Origin: CAVVSQ01 sp963848825
GTDB taxonomy: Bacteria > Planctomycetota > Planctomycetia > Gemmatales > Gemmataceae
Length of the DNA stretch: 64,000 nucleotides
Assembly: GCA_963848825.1 (NCBI GenBank)
Contig: CAWKFA010000009.1
Span: forward strand, 620,001 to 684,000
Reading direction: 5' to 3'
The first letter of the stretch is position 1. Each line of letters opens with the position of its first letter. The notes under the pieces are model-generated. The model had not been told where the DNA came from, did not search any database, and saw only the letters and a list, made by a program, of their open reading frames with translations. This document shows, in pieces, positions 28,475 to 37,943 of this stretch. A program made the translations under genes and the position numbers.

Positions 28475-30290
28475 TCACTTCCCCGGCAATTGCCAGACAG
28501 GATCGAATTTATCGGGATCCTCGCGCAAACAATTGACGGCCCTGGACAGAAGGGCCTGGAGGGGGCCGTCGTTGGGATGCTGAGGCAGCAGTTTGCCGAG
28601 AAGTTGGCGGTTTGATGAAGCTCTTTTTTCTCGAATTGATCCAGGGCCTCTTCGTAACCTGTTTTGAGGTCCAGCCAATCCGCCGGCGGCTGGCCCAACA
28701 TCTCAAACAAGGTCACCGGCTTGTCGATGTTGACAACTCGGACCTGGCAAAGCCGGCGCGTCGTGAAACTTTGATCCAGGCGGGCGTGAGTCGCCTCGGT
28801 GATGAGAACGGTCGCCTTGAGGTACTTGGAGGCGCCTTGCACTCGGCTAGCCAGATTAACGGTATTGCCGAGCGGTCCATATTTGAATTTAACCGCCGAC
28901 CCGACATTGCCGACCCGGGCGGTGCCGCTGTTGATGCCGATGCCCACCCCCATGGGCAGTTGAGTGACTTGTATCCAGCGTTCCTGCAACTTCGGGAGAC
29001 TATCCAACATGGCCAGGGCAGCCGAGCAGGCACGCTGAGAATGATCCGCGTACTCCACCGGGGCGCCGAACATGGCCATGAGCTCATCGCCGATATAATC
29101 GACCAGCACGCCGCCGAAAGTCAGAACGCAATGAGACAGGACCTCCAGAACGTCGTTGATCCACTCCATCGTTCGCGCGGCCCCAACCGTTCCGTGACCC
29201 GGCTGAAGCCGCGAATATCACAAACCAGGACGGACACGTCCAGGTCCCTGCCTTCGAGCAGTTCCGGCCGCGCCGTAAGCTCTCGCGCAGCTCGGGCGTG
29301 AAGAACTGCTCGAATTGCACCCGGGCGCGGATAGCGGCCTGTTCCTGCTCGACGCGGGCCAGGCCCGCCGCCACGCCACTGGCCAGAAGTTCCACCAGCA
29401 TGGCTTCGAGCTTGGTAATAGGCCGCGCCACCGCCGCCGCCGCGTTGGCCGCGGTCGCCGTAAAGCGCCCCGATCACTTCCCCATGACGGTTTAAAATGG
29501 GGGCGGCGACCACGGCATTGATGCCGATCAGGCTGCCGCCTGCGACCAGGGTCGGCACCTGCCAGAACGTCCGCTTCTCCGCCTGTACCTTGCCGAGCAC
29601 TTGCCGGCTTGCCTTGCGGTCGAGCTCAGTGTCGTCCAGGCGTGTTTGTAAGGTTTGCTGTTTCCATTCGCCGTTTTCCAGGAGCAAGACGCGGCCCGCA
29701 TCCAGGCCCACCAGGTCGACGACGGCGCGCACCGCCCGAGCAAAGAAATCGATCGAACCGGCGGCACTATGGAGCACATCCATGGTAATCCGCATCCAGG
29801 GCACGAGCGTCTCCACGTCGATGGCCCCGCTGACTGGTGGTTTCATCCCTGTCAAGGCCGCGGAGACATCGAATTCGGCGGCGGGCGCGATCGTCGCCTG
29901 GGCGAGCCCCTGAAAGACTAAATCTTCCGGCACAAGCGGCTGAATGTAGACCGTCTTCCCGCCGAAAATCAAAACCACCGGCATGTCGATTTCGACACTC
30001 GACTCAGGTTTCAATTCGAGGCCATTCTCCAGACGGACCGCCAGCTTCGTGCTTAAATTGGCGAGCCGCACTTTGCCTCCCGGCAAAGACTCCAGGCGGA
30101 CATGTTTGCGGGACACGAAAAACTCGTCCACCCCCGCGATGACAACCCTCCAGTGGTCCGTCTGCCATTTATGGGTATAAGGCGTTTCTGCTGCCTCGCT
30201 TTGCCGCCCGAATACGAGCGGGCCCGCCAGCTCAACCGCATAGACGGGCTGGCGTTTGTCGTGAACCTGAATTTGCAGGGGAGCGGGCAT
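28475..30290 (-). CDS. FHA-GAF-class III adenylate/guanylate cyclase (frameshifted)
   Basis: ATG at 30290 follows an AGGAG by six bases (another ATG precedes it directly). The N-terminal FHA-like domain (LVFGRQSEAA, FFVSRKHVRLE, VRLANL) and GAF domain (VDLVGLDAGRVLLLENGEW, INAVVAAPILNRHGEVIGAL) are close paralogues of those in the SpoIIE phosphatase at 14022. The linker (LEAMLVELLASGVAAGLARV) is also shared. The catalytic domain has metal aspartates in VSVLVCDIRGFSRVTE and VDYIGDELMAMFG, then MGVGIGINSGTARVGNVG and KFKYGPLGNTVNLASRVQG. Frames change near 29460, 29285, 29165 and 28610; the true end is LREDPDKFDPVWQLPGK at 28475. It would make cAMP or cGMP in response to an unknown ligand. Confidence 0.88.
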
Positions 30291-30433
30291 CATCGTCTCC
30301 TCGTGGCGAGCGGCGCCCTCGATAATGGGTGGATGGCGGGCGAGTGTTCTGAAGTCTATTGTGCAATTTTTGGGTTCAGGTACACCCAAGCCGGACCATT
30401 GAGCATCACCCGGCACACTCGTACAACATTCCC

Positions 30434-31079
30434 ATGCGATTCCTGAGCCATCTCTTTACGAACAACCGCGCGTGGGCCGCCGAGGTTACCCGGCAGGACC
30501 CTGAGTTTTTCAAGCGATTGTCCCAACAGCAAGCTCCGAAGTATCTCTGGATTGGATGCGCGGACAGTCGGGTGCCGGCCAACGAGATCGTGGGATTGTT
30601 GCCGGGCGAGTTGCTTGTGCATCGCAATGTCGCGAACGTCGTCGTCCATGCCGATTTGAACTGCCTGTCAGTGATCCAATTCGCGGTCGATGTCCTGCGC
30701 GTCAATGATATCATCGTTTGTGGACATTACGGCTGCGGCGGCGTGCGCGCCGCCCTCCGCGACGATCGCCTTGGCCTGGTGGACAACTGGCTGCGCCATG
30801 TGCAGGATGTGCGCTGGAAGCACCAGGCCCAACTCGACGCGCTCGCCACCGAAGCCTTACAGCATAAGCGCCTTTGCGAGCTCAACATCATCGAGCAGGT
30901 GGCGAACGTGAGTCAGACCACCGTGGTGCGCGATGCCTGGGCCCGGGGCCAGGCCGCTGACGGTACACGGTTGGGTCTATGATGTCGCGGATGGTCTTCT
31001 CCGCGACATCGGCATCTGCGTTGCCTCCGTGGCCGACCTCTCTATCTGTGCCGAGGCTGCTCTCACTCCAACTCTTTGA
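30434..31079 (+). CDS. Beta-class carbonic anhydrase (frameshifted)
   Basis: The enzyme interconverts CO2 and bicarbonate. Start MRFLSHLFTNNRAWAAEVTR aligns with the N-terminus of E. coli Can; an upstream in-frame ATG would add 25 unrelated residues. Zinc ligands and the catalytic pair are in LWIGCADSRVP (Cys, Asp, Arg) and IIVCGHYGCGGV (His, Cys). NVANVVVHADLNCLSVIQFA and LCELNIIEQVANVS also fit. One base is missing near 30958; the other frame supplies PLTVHGWVYDVADGLLRDIG and ends at 31079. About 215 aa, normal for the family. It is monocistronic between divergent signalling and secreted-protein genes. Confidence 0.92.
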
Positions 31080-31236
31080 AACCCAACCGCTCTTGGCGAC
31101 GTGCCGCGCAAGTCCGCCCTTGGGATGCGTTTCTTTCCTGAAGGAAGGAACAAACCCACCTGGCACGGCCCACCTAACCATCTTCGGGCCTTACTCCCTT
31201 CAAATTGGCCAGATAGGTCATCTTGGAGACCCGACA

Positions 31237-34200
31237 ATGTCGTTTTCATTGGCAAATCTTTGGCGGCGCTTTCTACCATTGCAAACATCGAGCCCCGTGG
31301 CGCGCAAAAACCGGACGGTAAAGGCTCGGCAACCTCGCGTGCGCCTCCAGGTTGAGGAATTGGAGCCGCGTTGGGTCCCTTCCGTCAGCATCGTCAACGT
31401 CCCTCCCAATGTGAGCGTGGGCGAATATCGCCTGGGCATGACGGGCGTCAATGCCAATGAATCGATCCTGACGCCGGCCAACGTCAACACGAGCTCGTTT
31501 GGTAAAATATGGGACAACGAGCAGCTAACGGGGCAAATCTACGCCCAGCCACTTTACCTTCCCAACCTGCCCGTCAATGTCAACGGTCAGACGCAAACCC
31601 AGAACACTCTTTTCGTCGCCACCGAGGCCAACAAGCTCTACTGGATCAATGCCGACACTGGCGGCACCATCAAAACGGTCGATTTCGATACCTTCGGCCT
31701 TGCCGGCGCTTCATCGATCACCCCGGTCCCGAGCCAGGACATTGGCGAAGGCTCACTGACTGGGACCGCGACCACCAACACGCAGATTTATCCGCAGATC
31801 GGCATCACCAGCACGCCCGTTTATGCCAACGGCGAGCTCTATGTGGTTGCTTATAAAAAAGAGGTCGTTCCTGGGCAGGCGTTGGTCCATTATGTTTATG
31901 ACCTGGAAGTTGTCGATGTTAGCGCGGGCACGGTCAACCAGAAGCAAATCGCCGACACCGGCTTCGATGGCACCAACTATACGTTCTTTCCCGGCGACCC
32001 CATCGCGGCCGGCAACGGCGCCGGCTCCGTGGGCGGCACCGTTTACTTCAATGCCAGGCAGCAAGGCAACCGCCCCGAAGTCAGCATGGTGACCGACACC
32101 GCCGGCAACCAGGACATTCTCCTCGCCTTCGAGGGCCATGATGATGTCGATCCCTACCACGGCTGGGAAGTGGCGATCAACGCCGGCAGCCTGGCCATCG
32201 TCGGCGCATTTTGCACGACGCCCAACGGTTCCGAGGGCGGCATGTGGCGCTCGCCGATCGCCGACGCCAAAGGCGATATTTGGGTCGCCATCGGCAATGG
32301 CACCTTTGATACCCAGTTGAACGCCAACGGCCAACCCAGCGGCGGCGATTACGGGGACTCGGTCGTCAGGCTGCAACTGACGCCCACGGGCTTCGTGGCG
32401 GCGGATTATTTTACCCCGTCGGATCAGCAGACCTTGAATGATCACGATCTCGACCTGGATGCCGGCGGCCTCACGCCCATTTCTGATAACGCCGGCCATA
32501 TCACGGGTTTGGTAAGCATCGGTAAAGATGGGACGATTTACCTGCTCAACCCGTTCAATCTTGGCGGCTACAACCCAGGCGGCGACAACGTGATTCAGGA
32601 ACTGCCGCAAGCTGTTCCCACCGTGTCGAGTTCCGGTGCGGCCTTCTGCGAAGCGGCCTTTTTTAACAACACCCTGTTTGTGTTCGGCGCCAAGGACCAG
32701 GGACAGGCATTTCAATACACCCCGGCGCTGCGCAGCCCTTGGCGAACACGCCCACGTCGATCACGGCGGGCGCCTATGGTTACCCGGGAGCCGTGCCGGA
32801 AGTTTCGGCCAACGGTGCGCAAAACGGTATCGTGTGGACTTTGAATGGGGCCGGCGGACTGGAGGCTTATCCAGCAACGCCGCAGGGACTGGCCACGCTG
32901 CTCTATGCCAGCACTCAGAATGCGGTGCGCGACCAGCCGCCGTCCTACGTCAAATTCACGGTGCCGGTCATTGTCAACGGGCATGTCTTTGTTGCCGGCA
33001 ATGGCGGCGTCGCCGGCTATGGACTTCTGAACGCGACGGGCGGCGGCAATTCGGGCGGCAACGGCTCGGCGCCACCAGCGGCGGCACCGTCAGCACGGGC
33101 GTGCCGGCGGTGACGCCCCCCGGCCCGAGCGGCACCATCACAAATCTGTTGCCAGCGTTTAACTGGAACAGCGTGGCCGGCAGCTCGACGTATGAAATCT
33201 GGCTAACCGATCAGAAGACCAACCAGACCATTACCACCTTCGTGACCGGCACCACCTGGACTCCGAGCCAGCCGCTCAACCTCGGCGATCCCTATATCTG
33301 GTGGGCGGGGGCCGTGGGAAGCAACAACAAGATCACCTGGAATAGCCCGCTGACATTCACGATTGCCCCGACCGCGACCGGCCCCGGCGGCACCATCGGC
33401 ACCTTGTTGCCGACGTTTAACTGGACCACCATAACCGGGATAGCCAGCTATGAAATTTGGTTGACGGATCAGACCACCAACCAGACCGTCACTCCGCTAG
33501 TGACTGGCAATTCCTGGGTGCCAGGCCAGCCCCTCACGCTGGGTGACCACTACATCTGGTGGGTGGGGGCGATGGCTGGCAACAAGATTACCTGGTCAAG
33601 CGCAGCCAGCTTCGACATTAATCCCATGGGCACCGGCCCCAGCGGCACGATAGCGACCCTGTTGCCGACGTTCACCTGGACGGCCGTCGACGGCGTGTCG
33701 AATTATGAGGTCTGGCTAACAGATCAAACGACGAACCAGACTGTCACGCCCATGGTGACCGGAACTTCGTGGACCCCCAATCAGCCGCTTAACCTGGGTG
33801 ACCACTACACCTGGTGGGTAGGCGCTGTGGGCGCCAATAGCAAGATTTTCTGGTCGAGCGCAATCAATTTCGTGATTGCACCCACGGCGCTTGGTCCCAG
33901 TGGCACTATCACGACCGTGACGCCCACGTTCACCTGGACCGCCGTCGTCGGCATGCCGAACTATGAAGTCTGGTTGACGGATAAAACCACCAACCAGACG
34001 GTGACAGCGCTGGTGTCGGGCACGTCATGGGTGTCCAGCCAGGCCCTGAATATGGGCGACCAGTACGTCTGGTGGGTCGGTGCCATTGGCGCCAACAGCA
34101 AAATTACCTGGAGCGGTCCCCTGACGTTCACGATCGCCCCCACGCCGATCGGTCCCAGCGGCGGCGTTCCGAGCGATCAGCCAACATTTACCTGGACCGG

Positions 34201-34756
34201 TGTGGCCGGCGCACCCTACTACAAGATCTGGATAACAGACCACACCACCAACCAGATCGTGATCGCTATCGTAGTAGGAACGTCCTGGACGCCTACGGCT
34301 CCGCTTATCGTGGGAGATGACTGCACCTGGTGGGTGGGCGCCTTCTGCACCAGCAACCAATCTTTCATCTGGTGCAACGGCGTGCCTTTTACCGTCGATG
34401 CGACGGGCGACTCGACCGGCGGCTCAACGGGTACTGGTGGTTCAACTGGCGGTGGTTCTACCGGGGGCGGTTCGACTGGAGGCGGATCTACGGGTGGGGG
34501 ATCCACCGGAGGAGGTTCCACAGGCGGTGGTTCTACGGGCGGTGGTTCCACCGGGGGCGGTTCCACCGGGGGTGGCTCTACCGGTGGTGGTTCCACGGGT
34601 GGTGGATCAACTGGAGGTGGCTCTACTGGTGGCGGCTCAACGGGGGGTGGCTCGACCGGAGGCGGTTCCACGGGTGGCGGTTCCACGGGGGGTGGCTCAA
34701 CTGGAGGCGGATCGACCGGTGGGGGTTCCACTGGAGGAGGCTCATTCGGCGCCTAG
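31237..34756 (+). CDS. Large secreted beta-propeller/FN3-like repeat protein with STGGG tail (frameshifted)
   Basis: The start at 31237 has GGAGA upstream. The N-terminus carries the planctomycete-type motif LQVEELEPRWVPS (LEPR type) found on exported proteins. Residues about 75-590 are PQQ-dehydrogenase-like beta-propeller blades (NTLFVATEANKLYWINADTG, GITSTPVYANGELYVVAY, GDIWVAIGNGTFD, GLVSIGKDGTIYLLNP). Frame changes near 32725-32740 and 33065-33080 connect to five FN3-like repeats of about 85 aa (33115-34410), each with F-x-W...YEIWLTDxxTNQT...GxxWxPxxPL..GDxYxWWVGA. The tail is about twenty STGGG repeats and ends GGGSFGA. About 1,170 aa. A cell-surface structural or adhesive role is inferred; no catalytic residues were identified. 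Confidence 0.82.
34438..34746 (+). repeat. 15-bp coding minisatellite (STGGG)n
   Basis: About twenty consecutive 15-base units encode Ser-Thr-Gly-Gly-Gly. Third codon positions vary between units (TCT/TCC/TCA/TCG for Ser, ACT/ACC/ACG/ACA for Thr, GGT/GGC/GGA/GGG for Gly), so the protein pattern is better conserved than the DNA. It is inside the CDS at 31237-34756. Confidence 0.95.
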
Positions 34757-34769
34757 GCGATAGAGGTCG

Positions 34770-34804
34770 CGTCCGGCAGGATTTCAAATTTATCCTGCCG
34801 GACG
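34770..34804. terminator. Strong hairpin after the secreted repeat protein
   Basis: A 13-bp perfect stem (CGTCCGGCAGGAT / ATCCTGCCGGACG) encloses a 9-base A/T loop, 14 bases after the stop codon. There is no T-run after it, so it may stabilise the 3' end or act with the second hairpin at 34842. Confidence 0.6.
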
Positions 34805-34841
34805 CTTCGGAGCGTGTCCATTCGCCATGACCATGTAGAAT

Positions 34842-34866
34842 AACCCGCAACGAACGGCGGGTTTTT
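34842..34866 (+). terminator. Rho-independent-type hairpin 17 bases upstream of proS
   Basis: Stem AACCCGC/GCGGGTT with an 8-base loop (AACGAACG) runs into five Ts (34862-34866). It has the form of an intrinsic terminator for the upstream gene, but lies so close to the proS start that an attenuator-like role in the proS leader is also possible. Confidence 0.55.
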
Positions 34867-34882
34867 CTGGAGCGACGCATTC

Positions 34883-36394
34883 ATGGCGGAAAAGATCAAG
34901 AAACGCGGCGAGGATTATTCGCAATGGTATCTGGACATCGTGCAACACGCCGGGCTGGCGGAAAATTCCGATGTGCGCGGGTGCATGGTCATCAAGCCGA
35001 ATGGCTATGCGATCTGGGAAAAGATGCAGCGCGCCCTTGATCGCATGTTCAAGGACACCGGACACGTCAACGCTTATTTCCCCTTGTTCATTCCCAAGTC
35101 CTTCCTGGCCAAAGAAGAGCAGATGGCCGAAGGTTTCGCCAAGGAATGCGCCGTCGTGACGCACTACCGCCTCAAGGCCATTCCCGGCCAGGGGGTGCAG
35201 GTCGATCCCACCGCCAAGCTCGATGAAGAGTTGATCATCCGGCCGACTTCCGAGACGATCATCTGGCACACCTACAAGAACTGGATTCAGAGTTATCGCG
35301 ATTTGCCTCTGCTCATCAATCAGTGGGCCAACGTCGTCCGCTGGGAGATGCGGACCCGGCTATTTCTACGGACGACGGAGTTCCTCTGGCAGGAAGGACA
35401 CACCGCCCACGCCAACCAGGCGGAAGCCGAGGCGGAGGCGAAGACCATTCTGGAAGTCTACCGCACGTTTGCCGAGGAATGGATGGCCATGCCCGTATTG
35501 ACCGGCCCCAAGAGCGATGGCCAAAAGTTCCCGGGCGCGGTCTATACCCTGTGCATCGAAGCAATGATGCAGGACCGCCGCGCGCTCCAGGCCGGCACCA
35601 GCCACTTTTTGGGCCAAAACTTCGCCAAGGCCTTCGACGTCAAGTTTCAGAATCAACAGGGCCAGCTCGAATATGCCTGGGCCACGAGCTGGGGCGTTTC
35701 GACACGGCTCATCGGCGGCCTTATCATGACGCACAGCGACGATCAAGGACTGGTGATTCCACCGCGGCTGGCGCCGTTGCATGTGGTGATCGTACCAATC
35801 TTCCGCAAGCCGGAAGAAAAGGCCGCCACGACCGCCGCGGCCCAGGAACTGGCCCGAGCCCTGCGCGAGTTGCCGGCCGACCCCTGGTTCAGCTATGAGC
35901 CGATCAGCGTCAAGGTGGACGACCGCGAGCAGCACCAGCCTGGCTTCAAGTTTAACGAGTGGGAGACGAAGGGAGTGCCGATTCGCGTGGAGCTTGGGCC
36001 CAAGGACCTGGCCCAGAACGCCTGCGTGCTCGCCCGTCGCGACATGCCTGGCAAAGAAGCGAAAATGATGGGCGTGCCGCTGGCCGCGGCACCCTTGAAG
36101 ATCGCCGGCCTCCTCAAAGAAATGCAGCAGGCGCTCTTCGAGAAGGCCAAAGCCTATCGAGACGCCAATACCTATGAAGTCGATACCTACGAAGACTTCA
36201 AAAAGAAGCTTGAGGAACCAGGCGGCTTTCTCCTGGCACACTGGGACGGCACGCGCACCTCCGAGGACCGGATCGCTGCCGAAACCAAGGCGACGATTCG
36301 CTGTATTCCAGATCAATTCGCGGCGCAACCAGGCAAGTGCATATTGACCGGCGAACCTTCCGCGCGGCGTGTGGTATTTGCCAAGGCGTATTGA
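34883..36394 (+). CDS. proS: Prolyl-tRNA synthetase (ProS, short archaeal/eukaryote-like type)
   Basis: This class II synthetase of 503 aa has motif 1 near the N-terminus (MQRALDRMFKDTGHVNAYFP), TSETIIW for substrate recognition, motif 2 RTRLFLRTTEFLWQEGHTAH and motif 3-like STRLIGGLIMTHSDDQG. The HGTS_anticodon-binding domain (LHVVIVPIFRKPEEKA) and a C-terminal domain (ACVLARRDMPGKEAKM, ending ARRVVFAKAY) follow. The absence of the long editing insertion of E. coli-type ProS and the length near 500 identify the type 3 (archaeal/eukaryote-like) form. It charges tRNA-Pro. It appears monocistronic. Confidence 0.96.
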   Translation: MAEKIKKRGEDYSQWYLDIVQHAGLAENSDVRGCMVIKPNGYAIWEKMQRALDRMFKDTGHVNAYFPLFIPKSFLAKEEQMAEGFAKECAVVTHYRLKAIPGQGVQVDPTAKLDEELIIRPTSETIIWHTYKNWIQSYRDLPLLINQWANVVRWEMRTRLFLRTTEFLWQEGHTAHANQAEAEAEAKTILEVYRTFAEEWMAMPVLTGPKSDGQKFPGAVYTLCIEAMMQDRRALQAGTSHFLGQNFAKAFDVKFQNQQGQLEYAWATSWGVSTRLIGGLIMTHSDDQGLVIPPRLAPLHVVIVPIFRKPEEKAATTAAAQELARALRELPADPWFSYEPISVKVDDREQHQPGFKFNEWETKGVPIRVELGPKDLAQNACVLARRDMPGKEAKMMGVPLAAAPLKIAGLLKEMQQALFEKAKAYRDANTYEVDTYEDFKKKLEEPGGFLLAHWDGTRTSEDRIAAETKATIRCIPDQFAAQPGKCILTGEPSARRVVFAKAY

Positions 36395-36526
36395 GAAGGC
36401 CTCGGTCGAACTGCGCGATGCCTCATCGATAAAAAAAGAATAGCCGATTTGCCAGCCGAGCGGTAGAATCTCGTCACATTCAAATGCATCCATTCTTTGG
36501 ACGCTGGCCATTCGAGGGAAATCGCG

Positions 36527-37802
36527 ATGTCGGCGGATCAAGCTCAGCTAGCGGCTTCTTTGAAGCAAGCGAAGTCGAAACCGATGTTCTTCGCGTTCGT
36601 GGCCAAGGGGACCGAGGGCAAGCTCCTGGTCGAGAAAAACAAGGTGCCGGCCAAGGACACCGCTCAAGCCAAGAAAGACTGCGGCGGCGGGACAATTTTC
36701 CAGGGTCGATGCCTCTATGAAGGCGACACGATGGTCTTCGAAGTGCCCAAGGAGCCGCCCGGCTCGTTGTTGGCCCTTCTCAAGAAAGTCATCAAGGCGG
36801 AAGCCGGCCTGACGATGAATGTCGCCTTCCGCGTGAACGCGGCCCTGGCAGAGGGGGAAGGGGGCGAGACCGAAACGGAGGCCATTCCCACAGCCCCGCC
36901 CATGGCTCCCACGGCACCGCCACCGCAGCCCGATCCCCGTGCCGCTCAGGTGATAAATCGTCTCAATGCCATGTCGGCGGGCATCAAGACGGCGCTGGCC
37001 GGCCCCAACAAGGCTCGCGTGCAAACACTGTTTGTGTCGGCGAACGCGGCGATCAAGAAAAACGACTATGACGCCGCGGTTAAGGCGCTCGATGAACTAG
37101 AGCCGCTTACCGCGGGCCCGCCGACCGCCCCTCCGCCGCCGCCAACGACGGAGTCTTCGGCTCCGTCGTCCGACGGGGCCGCGGTGACGAAGCGGCTGAA
37201 CGCGCTGTCGGCGGACATCAAGACCGCGCTGGCCGGGCCCAACAAGGCAGCGGTGCAAACCCGCTTCGTCGCGGTGAATGCAGCGATTAAAAACCATGAT
37301 TTCGCGGGTGCCAACAAGACGCTCGATGAGCTTGAAGGCCTGGTCAAAGGCTGCGCGACCTGGGGGCAATGGTCAAGCACAGTCGGGGGGCGAAGGTAAA
37401 CTTTCCATCGTCAAGCTCGGCAAGGCCCGCATCGAATGGGGCCAGGTCTGTAGCAAGGCCGTCGCCGATATTGGCGAACTTGTGGAAATGATCCAGGGGG
37501 AGTTCGAAGACGACCCCGATCAGAAATCTCAGCTAGCCACCGCGCGGCAAAGGGTGGAAGGCTTGATCGCGGGGCTCAAAGACGAACTGAGTCCCGCGCT
37601 CGACGACGTCCTCAACGCGCAGGATGATGCCAAACGCAAGCCGTTCATTGAGCATGCCAAGGCCATGTTGGCGAAGTTTGATCAGATTGTTCACAATGAT
37701 CCGATCATGACCAAACTCGACGGCAACGAACTCATGCCCGAAATGCAAGTTCGTGCGCCGCTTCAAGGAAAACTGCACGAAATCGCCGCGGCGCTCGGCT
37801 AG
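36527..37802 (+). CDS. Uncharacterised protein with duplicated helical repeat (frameshifted), cassette gene 1
   Basis: Start at 36527, with GAGGGAAA about eight bases upstream. The N-terminal 105-residue domain (PMFFAFVAKGTEGKLLVEKN, GDTMVFEVPKEPPGSLLALL) is alpha/beta by composition and not recognised. After a Pro-rich linker come two near-identical 52-residue helical units (RLNAMSAGIKTALAGPNKA..., 36955-37110 and 37185-37345) separated by another Pro-rich linker. The frame changes near 37350-37390 and the C-terminal 135 residues are helical (KLGKARIEWGQVCSKAVADI, ending PLQGKLHEIAAALG). No signal peptide. It precedes the zincin-like gene by 141 bases and probably belongs with it. Confidence 0.72.
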
Positions 37803-37812
37803 GAGCCCATCC

Positions 37813-37836
37813 GAAAAAGAGGTTTGTCCCTTTTTC
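37813..37836. terminator. A/T-stem hairpin between cassette genes 1 and 2
   Basis: GAAAAAGAGG and CCCTTTTTC pair with one bulge around a short TTTGT loop. The T-rich descending arm could act as an intrinsic terminator or attenuator. The same ATCCGAAAAAG start occurs in the hairpin at 41471. Confidence 0.4.
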
Positions 37837-37943
37837 AGAAAGGCCCTAAACGACCAGCGCCTGGTGGATGACTTTTTTGTGGCAGCGATCACGTCGGTCG
37901 CCGTCGCTTTGCTTAACGGTTCGCTCAGGTAAGGAGAGCACAG

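Noticed and set aside
31753..32715. 320-aa minus-strand ORF
   Set aside because: Antisense to the beta-propeller; no recognisable domain.
34219..34731. Minus-strand ORF with (VEPPP)n repeats
   Set aside because: It is the exact antisense of the STGGG repeats; the sense frame has export motif, FN3-like repeats and family sequence.
34438..34746. Regular short repeats considered as CRISPR
   Set aside because: Units are contiguous 15-bp codon repeats inside a reading frame, with no spacers and no cas genes.
35366..36541. 391-aa minus-strand ORF
   Set aside because: Antisense shadow of proS; the sense frame has all class II synthetase motifs.
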